NCBI GenBank assembly: GCA_041480065.1 | Contig: JBGOZF010000006.1 | Coordinates: forward strand, 1 to 64,000 | DNA length: 64,000 bases | Origin: Fen-999 sp041480065 | GTDB lineage: Bacteria > Pseudomonadota > Gammaproteobacteria > Burkholderiales > Rhodocyclaceae | Direction: 5' to 3' | In this document: in pieces, positions 25,037 to 33,249 of the stretch | Numbering within the stretch: the first letter of the stretch is position 1 | Layout of the letters: each line of letters begins with the position of its first letter | Translations under genes and position numbers: made by a program | Notes under the pieces: generated by a model | Databases searched by the model: none | Told to the model about the DNA's origin: nothing | Seen by the model: only the letters and a program-made list of their open reading frames with translations

Positions 25037-26506
25037 GTGACACGCAAATCCGCGCCCGCAATGAACCCGACTCTGCACGACGTTATTGTCGTCGGCGCCG
25101 GGCCGGGCGGCAGCACGGCGGCGAATCTGCTGGCGCGCCAGGGCATTTCGACGCTGCTGCTCGACAAGTCGGACTTCCCGCGCGACAAGGTCTGCGGCGA
25201 CGGCCTGACGCCGCAGGCGATTCATTGGCTCGACCGGCTCGGCTGCGTGGACGAGGTGCTGGCGGCGACCAACGCCTGCATCAAGGAGTGCGATCTCCAC
25301 ATCAACGGCCGTCACCTGCTGACGGCCGGTTTTCCCGACAACACGATCTACCCGGACTTCGCGGTCCTGCTCGACCGCCGCCGCTTCGACGATATCCTGC
25401 TGAAGAACGCCGTCGCCAAGGGGGCGCGCTTCGAACCGGACACCACGGTCCGCGGCATCGAGGTCGATGAGGATTGCGTGCGGGTATCGGGGATGCGCGA
25501 CGGCAAGCCGGTCGAATATCGCGGCCGCATCGTCATCGGCGCCGACGGCGTCAGTTCGGTGGTGTCGCGGGCGATCGGCAACAGCCTCAAGAACGGCGCC
25601 ACTGCGGTGTCGTTGCGCGCCTATTACCGCGACGTCGATTGTCCGGGCGCCCGCATCAAGGTCTATTTCGATCGCGAGTACTTCCCGGGCTACGGCTGGG
25701 CCTTCGTCGATGACGACGGCTACGCCAATATTGGTCTCGGCTATGCCTTCGACAATAACTTTCCGCTGCCGTCCGGGTTGAACAAGGCATTCGACAACTT
25801 CCTCGCGACCGACCTCAAGGGCATGCTGCGCCGGGCCACGCGCTGCGGCAAGGTCGCCGGCGGCGCGGTGGCCTTCTACCGGCCGCGCCGCATCGTCGCC
25901 GATCGCGTGATGCTGGTCGGCGATGCCGCCAATCAGGCCGATCCGCTGAACGGCGCCGGCATACACAAGGCGATGGAGGGCGCTTTCCTCGCTGCCGACA
26001 CCGCGGCGCATGCCTTGACGGTGGGCGAGTTTTCGGTGCAGACATTGAGCGCCTACGAGGATCTGTGGCGGGCAGAGGTCGAACAGGACTGGCTGACGGC
26101 GGAGATGTTTCTCGCCTTTGCCAAGAATCCGAACCTGAGCGAGTTCTGTCTCAATCTGCTGACGCAGATTGCCGCGCTGACGCGCGCCGATCCGCGTTTC
26201 CAGGCGTTCTGCAGCGGCGTGTTCAGTGGTGTCGTGGCCCAGGGTTCGATCCTGTCGCCGCGCGTGCTGTATGACGCGTTTCCGAAGCATGCCGGTATCT
26301 GGCTCGCTTACCTGCGCAGCCAGGGCGGCGTCGCGGCGGGGACGCTGCGGGTGGCCGGCGGTACCGCGATCGGCCTGATGCGCGCCGGCGTCGGCGCGCT
26401 GCGCGATCCGCTGGCGAACACGCGTTGGGGCCTGGAGGTGGCAAGCAAGGCGGTACACCTTGCAAACAGGCAGTTTTCCGGAGCGCTTGCCCGGGCGGGC
26501 GCGTGA
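25037..26506 (+). CDS. Geranylgeranyl-reductase-family FAD-dependent oxidoreductase
   Basis: A 489-residue flavoprotein with a GTG start; an ATG at 25061 is an alternative and neither has a strong RBS. The Rossmann motif 'VVGAGPGGSTAANLLA' is followed by 'DKVCGDGLTPQA', the conserved cysteine block of geranylgeranyl reductases, and by the second FAD motif 'VMLVGDAANQADPLNGAGIHKAMEGA'. Family members reduce double bonds of isoprenoid chains (chlorophyll tail, archaeal lipids, menaquinone) using NAD(P)H or ferredoxin; halogenase-like relatives also exist. A C-terminal extension of about 110 residues is less typical. With the isoprenoid-synthase-like gene upstream it hints that a prenyl lipid or quinone is part of the system. 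Confidence 0.88.
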   Translation: MTRKSAPAMNPTLHDVIVVGAGPGGSTAANLLARQGISTLLLDKSDFPRDKVCGDGLTPQAIHWLDRLGCVDEVLAATNACIKECDLHINGRHLLTAGFPDNTIYPDFAVLLDRRRFDDILLKNAVAKGARFEPDTTVRGIEVDEDCVRVSGMRDGKPVEYRGRIVIGADGVSSVVSRAIGNSLKNGATAVSLRAYYRDVDCPGARIKVYFDREYFPGYGWAFVDDDGYANIGLGYAFDNNFPLPSGLNKAFDNFLATDLKGMLRRATRCGKVAGGAVAFYRPRRIVADRVMLVGDAANQADPLNGAGIHKAMEGAFLAADTAAHALTVGEFSVQTLSAYEDLWRAEVEQDWLTAEMFLAFAKNPNLSEFCLNLLTQIAALTRADPRFQAFCSGVFSGVVAQGSILSPRVLYDAFPKHAGIWLAYLRSQGGVAAGTLRVAGGTAIGLMRAGVGALRDPLANTRWGLEVASKAVHLANRQFSGALARAGA

Positions 26507-26526
26507 ATCGTGAGAGGAGTAGTCTT

Positions 26527-26739
26527 ATGGCATCGTTCTTGGGGCCGATAGGCCAGTTGATCTACAGTACCGCAAGCACCTTGATCGACAACCAGGTCAC
26601 GACTCGGCTGTCGTCGACCGTGAACGAGCTCGTCACGACGGGCTTCAAGGTCGTCGAGGAGGTCTTGAAGGTGGCTCAGGACTTGACCGCGCCGGAGCCG
26701 GCGCAACCATCGCAACCGCAACAGGGCGAGCAGCCCTGA
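26527..26739 (+). CDS. Small amphipathic phasin-like cluster protein (70 residues)
   Basis: GAGAGGAG precedes ATG. Residues 1-55 form one or two amphipathic helices ('MASFLGPIGQLIYSTASTLI', 'VNELVTTGFKVVEEVLKVAQDL') and the tail is Pro/Gln-rich. The pattern recalls phasins and other proteins that coat lipid or polymer inclusions, but the similarity is compositional only. No cysteines, unlike its neighbours. Confidence 0.6.
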   Translation: MASFLGPIGQLIYSTASTLIDNQVTTRLSSTVNELVTTGFKVVEEVLKVAQDLTAPEPAQPSQPQQGEQP

Positions 26740-26752
26740 AGGAGGAAGCATC

Positions 26753-27214
26753 ATGATGTGGCCCATGCATCACCACTGTTCGCCGCCAGCGCCCGGCTGC
26801 TGCATGCCGCAGCCCGGCTGGATCTTCTATCCCGTGTATGTTCCCGTCCATTGTCCGCAGCCTGCGCAGGAATGCTGCGAAGAAGAGTGCGAATGCGAGT
26901 GCGACGAATTGACCGTGCCCGAGCAGATCGACGCCAACGGCGACAAGAAGTCCGACGCCTTGGTCGGCGGCCACGACGACGCCCACCTGACCCTGGAATA
27001 TCTGGTGGAAGCGGGTGCCGCCGACACGACGGTCGCCGTCACGGCGGTGCAGCCCGACGGCACCAGCTCGACCTGGACGGATACCGGCGCCGGCGTCGGC
27101 TTCCATGTCCAGGAGAAGTTCCTGGTCGTCAAGCCGGGTACCAAGCTAACGCTGGAGGTCAAGGACATCAAGGTCACCGCGCGTCTGCGCTGGTGCGAAA
27201 CGATTTGCTGCTGA
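26753..27214 (+). CDS. Cys-rich cluster protein with 'RWCE' C-terminal domain, copy 1
   Basis: 153 residues; a strong AAGGAGGAAG site precedes ATG. The N-terminal 50 residues are Pro/His/Cys-rich ('HHHCSPPAPGCCMP', 'ECCEEECECECDE'). From about residue 55 a beta-rich domain follows, ending 'KPGTKLTLEV ... ARLRWCETICC'. The same ending, 'KPGAKLIVAV ... ARVRWCEVFSC', occurs in the next gene, so the two are paralogues arisen by duplication. No signal peptide. Function unknown; cysteine clusters suggest metal binding or cross-linked assembly. Confidence 0.68.
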   Translation: MMWPMHHHCSPPAPGCCMPQPGWIFYPVYVPVHCPQPAQECCEEECECECDELTVPEQIDANGDKKSDALVGGHDDAHLTLEYLVEAGAADTTVAVTAVQPDGTSSTWTDTGAGVGFHVQEKFLVVKPGTKLTLEVKDIKVTARLRWCETICC

Positions 27215-27236
27215 GCCATTGCCCAAGGAGAAGACC

Positions 27237-27836
27237 GTGCATTCGTCCTGTACCGAACGTCCCACTTACACCGGCGCACGGGCATTCCCGTTTGTGCCGC
27301 CGTTCGCCGGCCCGATAATGGGCCATCACCCCCACCCGGAACCCCATGGCTTCTGCCACAGTTGCTGCCATCCGCGCAGCCACTGCATGTGCCATCGGCG
27401 CGAATGCCGCAAGGAGGCCAAGGAACTGGTGGTCAACTCCGACACCGCCACGACGACGGATACGACGGGTGCTGCGACAGGTGCGCTCAACCTCCTGAAG
27501 GCGAAGGCGGAGAGTCTGGCCACCAATCTTGGCACCCTGGAAGGGGCCACCATCAACCGCAAGGGTGTCGTTGCAGGCACGGCCTTCATCGGTGGCGGTT
27601 GCTGCGTACACCTTTCGGTCGAATACATCGCAAACGATCCGACCAAAGGGAGCGCGGTCGAGATCCTGGTCGAGGACAGCGAAGGGACCTTCCTGGGCTG
27701 GGGACGGCTGGAGCCCGCAGGCACACCCTACCGGATCAAGGAGGGCATCGTCACCACCAAGCCCGGCGCCAAGTTGATAGTGGCCGTCATCAATGCCACC
27801 GCCCGTGTGCGTTGGTGCGAGGTTTTCAGTTGCTGA
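27237..27836 (+). CDS. Cys-rich cluster protein with 'RWCE' C-terminal domain, copy 2
   Basis: 199 residues from the GTG at 27237 (AAGGAG 6 bases upstream; a TTG start at 27219 is less likely). The N-terminus is His/Pro/Cys-rich ('HHPHPEPHGFCHSCCHPRSH'), a Thr/Ala-rich linker and helix follow ('LNLLKAKAESLATNLGTLEG'), and the C-terminal beta-rich domain is paralogous to that of the preceding gene. Its 'GGGCCVHLSVEYI' corresponds to 'DDAHLTLEYLV' there. Confidence 0.68.
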   Translation: MHSSCTERPTYTGARAFPFVPPFAGPIMGHHPHPEPHGFCHSCCHPRSHCMCHRRECRKEAKELVVNSDTATTTDTTGAATGALNLLKAKAESLATNLGTLEGATINRKGVVAGTAFIGGGCCVHLSVEYIANDPTKGSAVEILVEDSEGTFLGWGRLEPAGTPYRIKEGIVTTKPGAKLIVAVINATARVRWCEVFSC

Positions 27837-27860
27837 GCGGCGGACCCCAAGGAGAACATC

Positions 27861-28421
27861 ATGGCTGAACCCAGGAAACCCCGCCAGGCGGCCCGCGCAT
27901 CGGCCGCCGGCAAGGCGCAAAGCAAAACAGCGGTTGCCGGCAAGGCGGAAAGCAAGGCGGCTGCCGAGTTCCGGCGCTTCAAGGAGGCTCGCGCGGCCAC
28001 GCCCGCGACCGAAGGCGACGACGCTGCGCCTTCTGTACCCGCCGCCGGTTCACCACCGCCGATGATGGCCCTGCCGCCCTGGGCGATGCCGCCTTCGTTC
28101 TCGCTGCCGCAACCACCGCAGGGCTGGGGGGGCATGTTGCCGCAACCCGGCACGGTGCAACCGGCGCCCCTGGCCGTCGGCCCCCTCGGAGACCGGCTCG
28201 GCTCGACGCTGCGGCTTGGTATCGATGTCATCAACATGGCGCTGGCAGGCAGTTTGCGGTTGCTCGGCGGCATGGGTTACAGCGGTCATGAGCCCGGCTA
28301 CGGCGACCACTGTGGCTGCGGCGGTCACCCCTTTGCGGAACACCATGGCGGCTACAGTTGCTGCTGCGTGTTCGAACACGACGACTGTTGCACCCCCAGC
28401 GTAGGCAACTGCTGCGACTGA
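27861..28421 (+). CDS. Last cluster gene: basic, Pro-rich protein with amphipathic helix and Cys/His tail
   Basis: 186 residues; AAGGAG precedes ATG. Residues 1-50 are Ala/Lys/Arg-rich with a repeated 'AGKAxSK' unit; 65-110 are Pro/Gly/Met-rich ('PPPMMALPPWAMPPSF'); 115-140 form an amphipathic helix ('LGSTLRLGIDVINMALAGSL'); the final 45 residues contain eleven cysteines and several histidines ('DHCGCGGHPF', 'SCCCVFEHDDCC'). This modular layout (charged head, helix, Cys tail) mirrors the 76-residue protein at 24.1 kb. Function unknown. Confidence 0.62.
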   Translation: MAEPRKPRQAARASAAGKAQSKTAVAGKAESKAAAEFRRFKEARAATPATEGDDAAPSVPAAGSPPPMMALPPWAMPPSFSLPQPPQGWGGMLPQPGTVQPAPLAVGPLGDRLGSTLRLGIDVINMALAGSLRLLGGMGYSGHEPGYGDHCGCGGHPFAEHHGGYSCCCVFEHDDCCTPSVGNCCD

Positions 28422-28432
28422 CGGCTCTATTT

Positions 28433-28468
28433 CGGCCTTGACCGGGCTTTGCAAGCCCGACATGGCCG
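28433..28468 (+). terminator. Hairpin after the 20.4-28.4 kb cluster
   Basis: A 7-bp perfect stem CGGGCTT/AAGCCCG (28443-28459) with a 3-base loop lies inside an outer CGGCC/GGCCG pairing, 12 bases after the last cluster stop. No T-tract follows, so it may be a weak or Rho-assisted terminator. Confidence 0.4.
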
Positions 28469-28585
28469 GTCGGCCGTGGGTGTGCTCGCCGCTGCGAGCG
28501 CTTGCTCCTTGTCCCGTCGGATGGCTGGTGGGCTGGTTCTTGGGGTATTCTTGCGCAGGCTACGTCAAGGACGAGGAACCGAGCG

Positions 28586-28924
28586 GTGTTCGATGCAAAT
28601 GCAATGTTGAGGAATTTCTCGGGCCACCGCAGCATCGCGGTGGCCATGCTGGAGAGTCTTCTGACCGATCTGCCCGAACGCGTCGAGGCGCTGTCGTCGG
28701 GGTTCGCTGACGGTGACCTGGACACCGCCGAACGCGAGGCACACACCATCAAGGGTCTTGCCGGCAACGGTGGCGCACCCCTGCTGCGCGATCTGGCGCT
28801 TGAGATCGAGAGTTGCTGTCGCGACGGGTTTCTGGAAGAAGCAAGGCGAAAATTTCCCGATCTCGGCGCCGAAGCCGATTGCGTCCTGGCCGAGTGGGGT
28901 GCCTTTCTAGCCAGCACCGGCTGA
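28586..28924 (+). CDS. Hpt (histidine phosphotransfer) domain protein
   Basis: A 112-residue single-domain Hpt protein. The phospho-accepting histidine is His53 in 'REAHTIKGLAGN', and the following 'LRDLALEIE' helix is typical. The GTG at 28586 with GAGGA 8 bases upstream is chosen because the domain begins at once ('VFDANAMLRNFSG'). Stand-alone Hpt proteins relay phosphate between hybrid sensor kinases and response regulators; neither is adjacent. The diguanylate cyclase downstream has no receiver domain, so the link to it is unclear. Confidence 0.85.
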   Translation: MFDANAMLRNFSGHRSIAVAMLESLLTDLPERVEALSSGFADGDLDTAEREAHTIKGLAGNGGAPLLRDLALEIESCCRDGFLEEARRKFPDLGAEADCVLAEWGAFLASTG

Positions 28925-29065
28925 AGGGGTTTCGGGAACTGGCGGAAGGCCGCGCTCGTAAGCGTCGCCCGAACTAGCCCTTGCCGGTCGTCGCAGCCAG
29001 ACTTGTCCGCGGCCGTACTATGGGTATAGCATTTGCTCACGCCCAACACTGGATCTGCCCTTGTC

Positions 29066-31840
29066 ATGCCCACGCGTGTATCCAAGAGTCTCCAGGTCCG
29101 AGTCACACTCGCCATCGTGCTGCTTATTCTCGCCGGACTGGCGGCATTGGCGGTGTTCGTTGCCGGCAGGCAGGAGCAACGGCTGAAGGAACTGTTGTCC
29201 GGCCAGCAGTTCTCCACGGTCGGATATGTCGCCGAGGACATCGATGCCAAGATCAGGCTGCGTGTCGACAGCCTGGTCCGGATTGCCCTGCGCATGGCGG
29301 AGGTTCCGCTCAATGACGAACTGCGCCTCGAGAGATTCCTGGCCGAACGACAGACGATCTACGACCTGTTCGAACTTGGCCTCGTCGTCGTAAGACCCGA
29401 CCTCAGCGGCGCCTTCGCGGACTTTCCGGCGTTGCCCGGACGTCGCAGCAGTCACTTTCGGCTCTCGCCGTTCAGCGATGTGGCACGCGACTTGGTGCCG
29501 GCAATCGGGCCGCCCGGCAAAGCGCGCCATGCCAACCGGCCGGTGGTGGTGATGGCGGTGCCGGTCAAGGACCGCGAGGGACGGCTGATCGCCATCCTGG
29601 CCGGTGTTACTACCATCGACGCCTCCAACTTCCTGGATCTGGTCGCCAAGCAAAGGCTGGGCCGCAGCAGCGATTTCCTGGTGATCGCCCCGCGCCACGG
29701 CATGATCGTTACCGGCACCGAGCCTGACAGCGTGCTCAAGCCCTTGCCAGCGCCGGGGATGGACAGGCTGCTCGACCGTTTTGCCGCGGGTTTCGAGGGT
29801 TCCGACGTCGGCATCAGCGCCGAGGGGATAGAGGAACTGGCATCGGCGCGCAGGATTCCATCGGCCGGCTGGTCGGTGGTTGCGATGATGCCGACGTCGG
29901 AGGCGTTTGCGCCGGTGCGCGAATTCAACCGGCTGGCAATCGGGGGCGCGGCCGGACTTTCCGTTCTGGTCGGTCTCATCGCGGCATTGTTCCTGCGCCG
30001 GGCCTTGGCGCCCCTGAAGAGAGCTGCGCTTTCGCTCGACAACATGACCCGCGGCAACGAACCGCTGCGTGCGCTGCCGATCGAGCGCGAGGACGAGGTC
30101 GGCCGCCTGGTCGAGAGCTTCAACCGCCTGCAACAAAGCCTCAACCGGGAGCAAAGTGCGCTCAGGGAAAGCGAAGAGAAGTTGCGTAGCCTGCTGCAGG
30201 CGATTCCCGACTCGGTGCAGTTCAAGGATCACGACGGCAACTGGCTGGAGTACAACATCGGTGCCCAGCGCGCCTTCGGCCTGGAAGGCATCGATTGCCA
30301 CGGCAAGAACGAACAGAAGTTGGCCGAAAGTGCGCCGCCGGCCGCGCGCAAGGCGCTGCTGCAATGCCACCTGACCGATGAGATCGCCTGGCGCGCCGGC
30401 CAGTCGTGCCGGGTCGACGAGGTCGTTCATCTGCCCGACGGCACCACCCGGGTCTTCGATGTGATCAAGGTGCCCTTGTTTCACGATGACGGTCGGCGCA
30501 AGGGCATCGTGGTCATCGGCCGCGACATCACCGAAAACAGACGCGCATCCGAGGCGCTCAAGCGCAGCCTGAAGGAATTCAATCAACTGGTCGAGCGCAT
30601 TCCGGTCGGCGTTTACAAACTCCGCATGTGCCCCGACGGCAGCGAGCGCTTCGACTATGTCAGTCCGCGCTGGTGCGAGTTGGTCGGCATTTCCGCCGAA
30701 GAGGTCTATCGGGACGCCAACGCGGCGTCGGCAAGGATTCATCCGGATGACCGCGAGTCCATGCGCGAACGCAATCAGCGAGCCCGGGAAACCCTGGACC
30801 CCTTCCAGTGGGAAGGGCGCGTCGGCAACGACAAGGACGGCGTCCGCTGGCTGCACATCGAATCGACGCCGACGGTGCTGTCGAACGGCGACATCCTCTG
30901 GGAGGGCATCCAGTACGACGTCAGCGAACGCCGGCGCGCCGAGCAGAGCCTGCAACTGGTGGCCAGCGTGTTCCGCCACGCCCGCGAGGGCATCTGCATC
31001 ACCGATGCCGGCGAGCACATCGTCGACGTCAATCCCACCTTCTGCGAGATGACCGGCTACAGCCGGGAGGAAGTCGTCGGCAAGACGCCGCGGATGCTGA
31101 AGTCCGGGCACCACAGCCGCCAGTTCTACGCCGCCATGTGGGAAACGATCGGGCGGCGCGGTTTCTGGCGCGGCGAGATCTGGAACCGGCATCACGCCGG
31201 CGGTTTGCGGGTCCAGTTGCTGACGATCTCCGCCGTTCGCGGCGAAGGCGGCGCGGTCAGCCACTACCTGGGCGTGTTTTCCGACATCACGCAGATCAAG
31301 GAAAACGAGAAACAACTCGAGCGACTGGCGCACTACGACGCGCTGACCGGGATTCCCAACCGCCTGCTACTGGCCGACCGCCTGCAGCAGGCCATCGCCC
31401 AGGCTCGCCGCAGCGGTACGGTGCTGGCCGTCTGTTACCTGGACCTCGACGAATTCAAGCAGGTTAACGATGCCTTCGGCCACGAGGCCGGTGACCGCCT
31501 GCTGGTCGAAGTCGCGCGCCGCTTGCAACGAGCGGTCAGAACCGGCGACACCGTGGCGCGCCTGGGCGGGGACGAGTTCGTCTTCCTGTTGCCCGGTCTC
31601 GATCAGCTCAGCGAGTGCGAGACCATCGTCGAGCGCCTGATTGTCGACTTGACCCAGCCCTACAGCATTTCCGGTCGCTCGGTCAGCGTGCTTGCCAGCG
31701 TCGGAATTGCACTCTTCCCGAAAGACGGTATCGAAGCGGAAACGCTGATGCGCCACGCCGACGAAGCAATGTACGTGGCCAAGAATGCCGGCGGCAATGG
31801 CTACGGCTTCTACGACCCGGCGGATCGGGCTCGGGATTGA
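29066..31840 (+). CDS. Membrane sensor diguanylate cyclase (dCache-HAMP-PAS3-GGDEF)
   Basis: A 924-residue protein from ATG 29066 (a TTG at 29033 would add 11). TM1 at about 10-32; a periplasmic double-Cache-like sensor to about 290; TM2 at about 300-322; HAMP linker; coiled coil; three PAS domains (about 385-505, 515-640, 645-765); GGDEF domain with 'DALTGIPNRLLL' and an intact RLGGDEF active site near residue 833. The RTGD five residues upstream of GGDEF is an intact allosteric I-site, so product inhibition by c-di-GMP is expected. No EAL domain. It makes c-di-GMP from GTP in response to an unknown periplasmic ligand. Convergent with the next gene, 2 bp apart. Confidence 0.93.
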   Translation: MPTRVSKSLQVRVTLAIVLLILAGLAALAVFVAGRQEQRLKELLSGQQFSTVGYVAEDIDAKIRLRVDSLVRIALRMAEVPLNDELRLERFLAERQTIYDLFELGLVVVRPDLSGAFADFPALPGRRSSHFRLSPFSDVARDLVPAIGPPGKARHANRPVVVMAVPVKDREGRLIAILAGVTTIDASNFLDLVAKQRLGRSSDFLVIAPRHGMIVTGTEPDSVLKPLPAPGMDRLLDRFAAGFEGSDVGISAEGIEELASARRIPSAGWSVVAMMPTSEAFAPVREFNRLAIGGAAGLSVLVGLIAALFLRRALAPLKRAALSLDNMTRGNEPLRALPIEREDEVGRLVESFNRLQQSLNREQSALRESEEKLRSLLQAIPDSVQFKDHDGNWLEYNIGAQRAFGLEGIDCHGKNEQKLAESAPPAARKALLQCHLTDEIAWRAGQSCRVDEVVHLPDGTTRVFDVIKVPLFHDDGRRKGIVVIGRDITENRRASEALKRSLKEFNQLVERIPVGVYKLRMCPDGSERFDYVSPRWCELVGISAEEVYRDANAASARIHPDDRESMRERNQRARETLDPFQWEGRVGNDKDGVRWLHIESTPTVLSNGDILWEGIQYDVSERRRAEQSLQLVASVFRHAREGICITDAGEHIVDVNPTFCEMTGYSREEVVGKTPRMLKSGHHSRQFYAAMWETIGRRGFWRGEIWNRHHAGGLRVQLLTISAVRGEGGAVSHYLGVFSDITQIKENEKQLERLAHYDALTGIPNRLLLADRLQQAIAQARRSGTVLAVCYLDLDEFKQVNDAFGHEAGDRLLVEVARRLQRAVRTGDTVARLGGDEFVFLLPGLDQLSECETIVERLIVDLTQPYSISGRSVSVLASVGIALFPKDGIEAETLMRHADEAMYVAKNAGGNGYGFYDPADRARD

Positions 31841-31842
31841 GG

Positions 31843-33249
31843 TCAGGTCCGCTCGATCGTTCCTTCGCCTGTCTCCAGCACTTCGACCCAGCCTAGCTGC
31901 TGGTTCAGCACCGCGGCATCGGCCTCCGAGGCATCGCCGGCCCGGGCCGACAACCGACGCCGCAGTTCGTCCGCCGGTGCCTCGCAGGCAAGTATGGCGT
32001 AGGGGACGTCCATCGATTGCGCGAGATCGCGAAACGCGCTTCGCTCGGCGCGCCTGAGAAATGCGGCGTCGACGATCACCGAAAAGCCGTCGGCAAGCGC
32101 ACCGCGGGCCAGTTCGGCCAGCCGGCCATAGGTGCGGACGCTTGCTTCGGCACCGTATATTGTGCCGCCGCTCTCGGCGTCGGGCGCGAGACCGAACAGG
32201 CGCTTTCGTTCCACGTCGGAGCGCAGGCGGATCGTCGCCGCGTGCCCGTCGGCAAGCAGCCGGGCGCCCGATACCGTGGTCTTGCCCGAACCCGACAGCC
32301 CGAAGGTGATGGTCAGGCGCGGTGATGGCGGTCTCGTCAAGTCCTCGCCCATCGTCAGATACTCGGCGGCCTCGCCGACCTGGCCGCGAATGGCGGCCAC
32401 CTTGGCCCGCACCATGGCCCGATAGACGGCATAGAAGCGCAACACCGAGAGCGCCGAGAAGTCGCCGCTCCAGATCAGCCACTCGTTGAGCAGCCAGCAG
32501 GCAAGCCCGGGCTTGTCATGGTCGAGCAGGTCGACATAGGTGAAGGCAAGCTCGCTGGCGACGTCGACCCAGCGGAACGCATCATTGAACTCGATGCAGT
32601 CGAACGGGGTGGGTTTGCCGTTGAGCAGCACTAGATTGCCCAGGTGCAGATCGCCATGGCATTCGCGCACCCTGCCTTCCTGCCGGCGCGCGGCGATGGT
32701 CGTGCGGCGGCGTTCGAATTCGCTCCCAGTCCAGGCGCGGAGCCTGGCGAGACGCGGCGCGTCACCGGGCATCAGGGTCTCGAGTTCGTCGAAATTCTCC
32801 AGCGCAGGGGCCAGCACCTGTTCGGGCGTGCCGAACGATGAATCCTGCGGCGCCGCTTCGGCGGCGGCGTGAAAGGCGGCGATCGTGCGCGCAAGATCGG
32901 TCAGGTGCGCGGGCGTCAGTTCGCCGCGCCGGCTCACGTGGTCGAGCCGGGCCGCCTCGTCGAAGCGGCGCATCTTCACCGCCGGCTCGCCGTCGAAGTC
33001 GACCACATCGAGATACAGGTCGCGCGCGTAGCGCCGGTTCAGACGCAGTTCGGCCTCGCAACAGGCCCGACGGTTCTCGACGGTGCCGTAGTCCAGAAAC
33101 GGCAGGGTCACCGGCTTCTTCAGCTTGTAGGCGAACTCTCCGGCTAGCAACACCCAGGAGATGTGCGTTTCCAGCAGCTCGACCTGCGCTACCGGATGCG
33201 GGTAGCGGCGCGGGTCGAGCAGGGCCTCGATCAGCGGCGGCTGGCTCAT
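31843..33249 (-). CDS. Fusion of aminoglycoside-phosphotransferase-like and P-loop kinase domains
   Basis: 468 residues. The N-terminal half is an APH-like kinase: 'FAYKLKKPV' (ATP-binding lysine), Brenner motif 'CHGDLHLGNLVLLNG', then 'FDCIEFND' as the metal-binding block. The C-terminal half (from about 310) is a small P-loop kinase with 'ITFGLSGSGKTTVS' and a lid region. This two-kinase arrangement is widespread in proteobacteria and uncharacterised. The start overlaps the upstream Ser/Thr kinase stop by 4 bp (ATGA), and it is the last gene of a seven-gene minus-strand operon. Confidence 0.88.
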   Translation of the reverse strand: MSQPPLIEALLDPRRYPHPVAQVELLETHISWVLLAGEFAYKLKKPVTLPFLDYGTVENRRACCEAELRLNRRYARDLYLDVVDFDGEPAVKMRRFDEAARLDHVSRRGELTPAHLTDLARTIAAFHAAAEAAPQDSSFGTPEQVLAPALENFDELETLMPGDAPRLARLRAWTGSEFERRRTTIAARRQEGRVRECHGDLHLGNLVLLNGKPTPFDCIEFNDAFRWVDVASELAFTYVDLLDHDKPGLACWLLNEWLIWSGDFSALSVLRFYAVYRAMVRAKVAAIRGQVGEAAEYLTMGEDLTRPPSPRLTITFGLSGSGKTTVSGARLLADGHAATIRLRSDVERKRLFGLAPDAESGGTIYGAEASVRTYGRLAELARGALADGFSVIVDAAFLRRAERSAFRDLAQSMDVPYAILACEAPADELRRRLSARAGDASEADAAVLNQQLGWVEVLETGEGTIERT

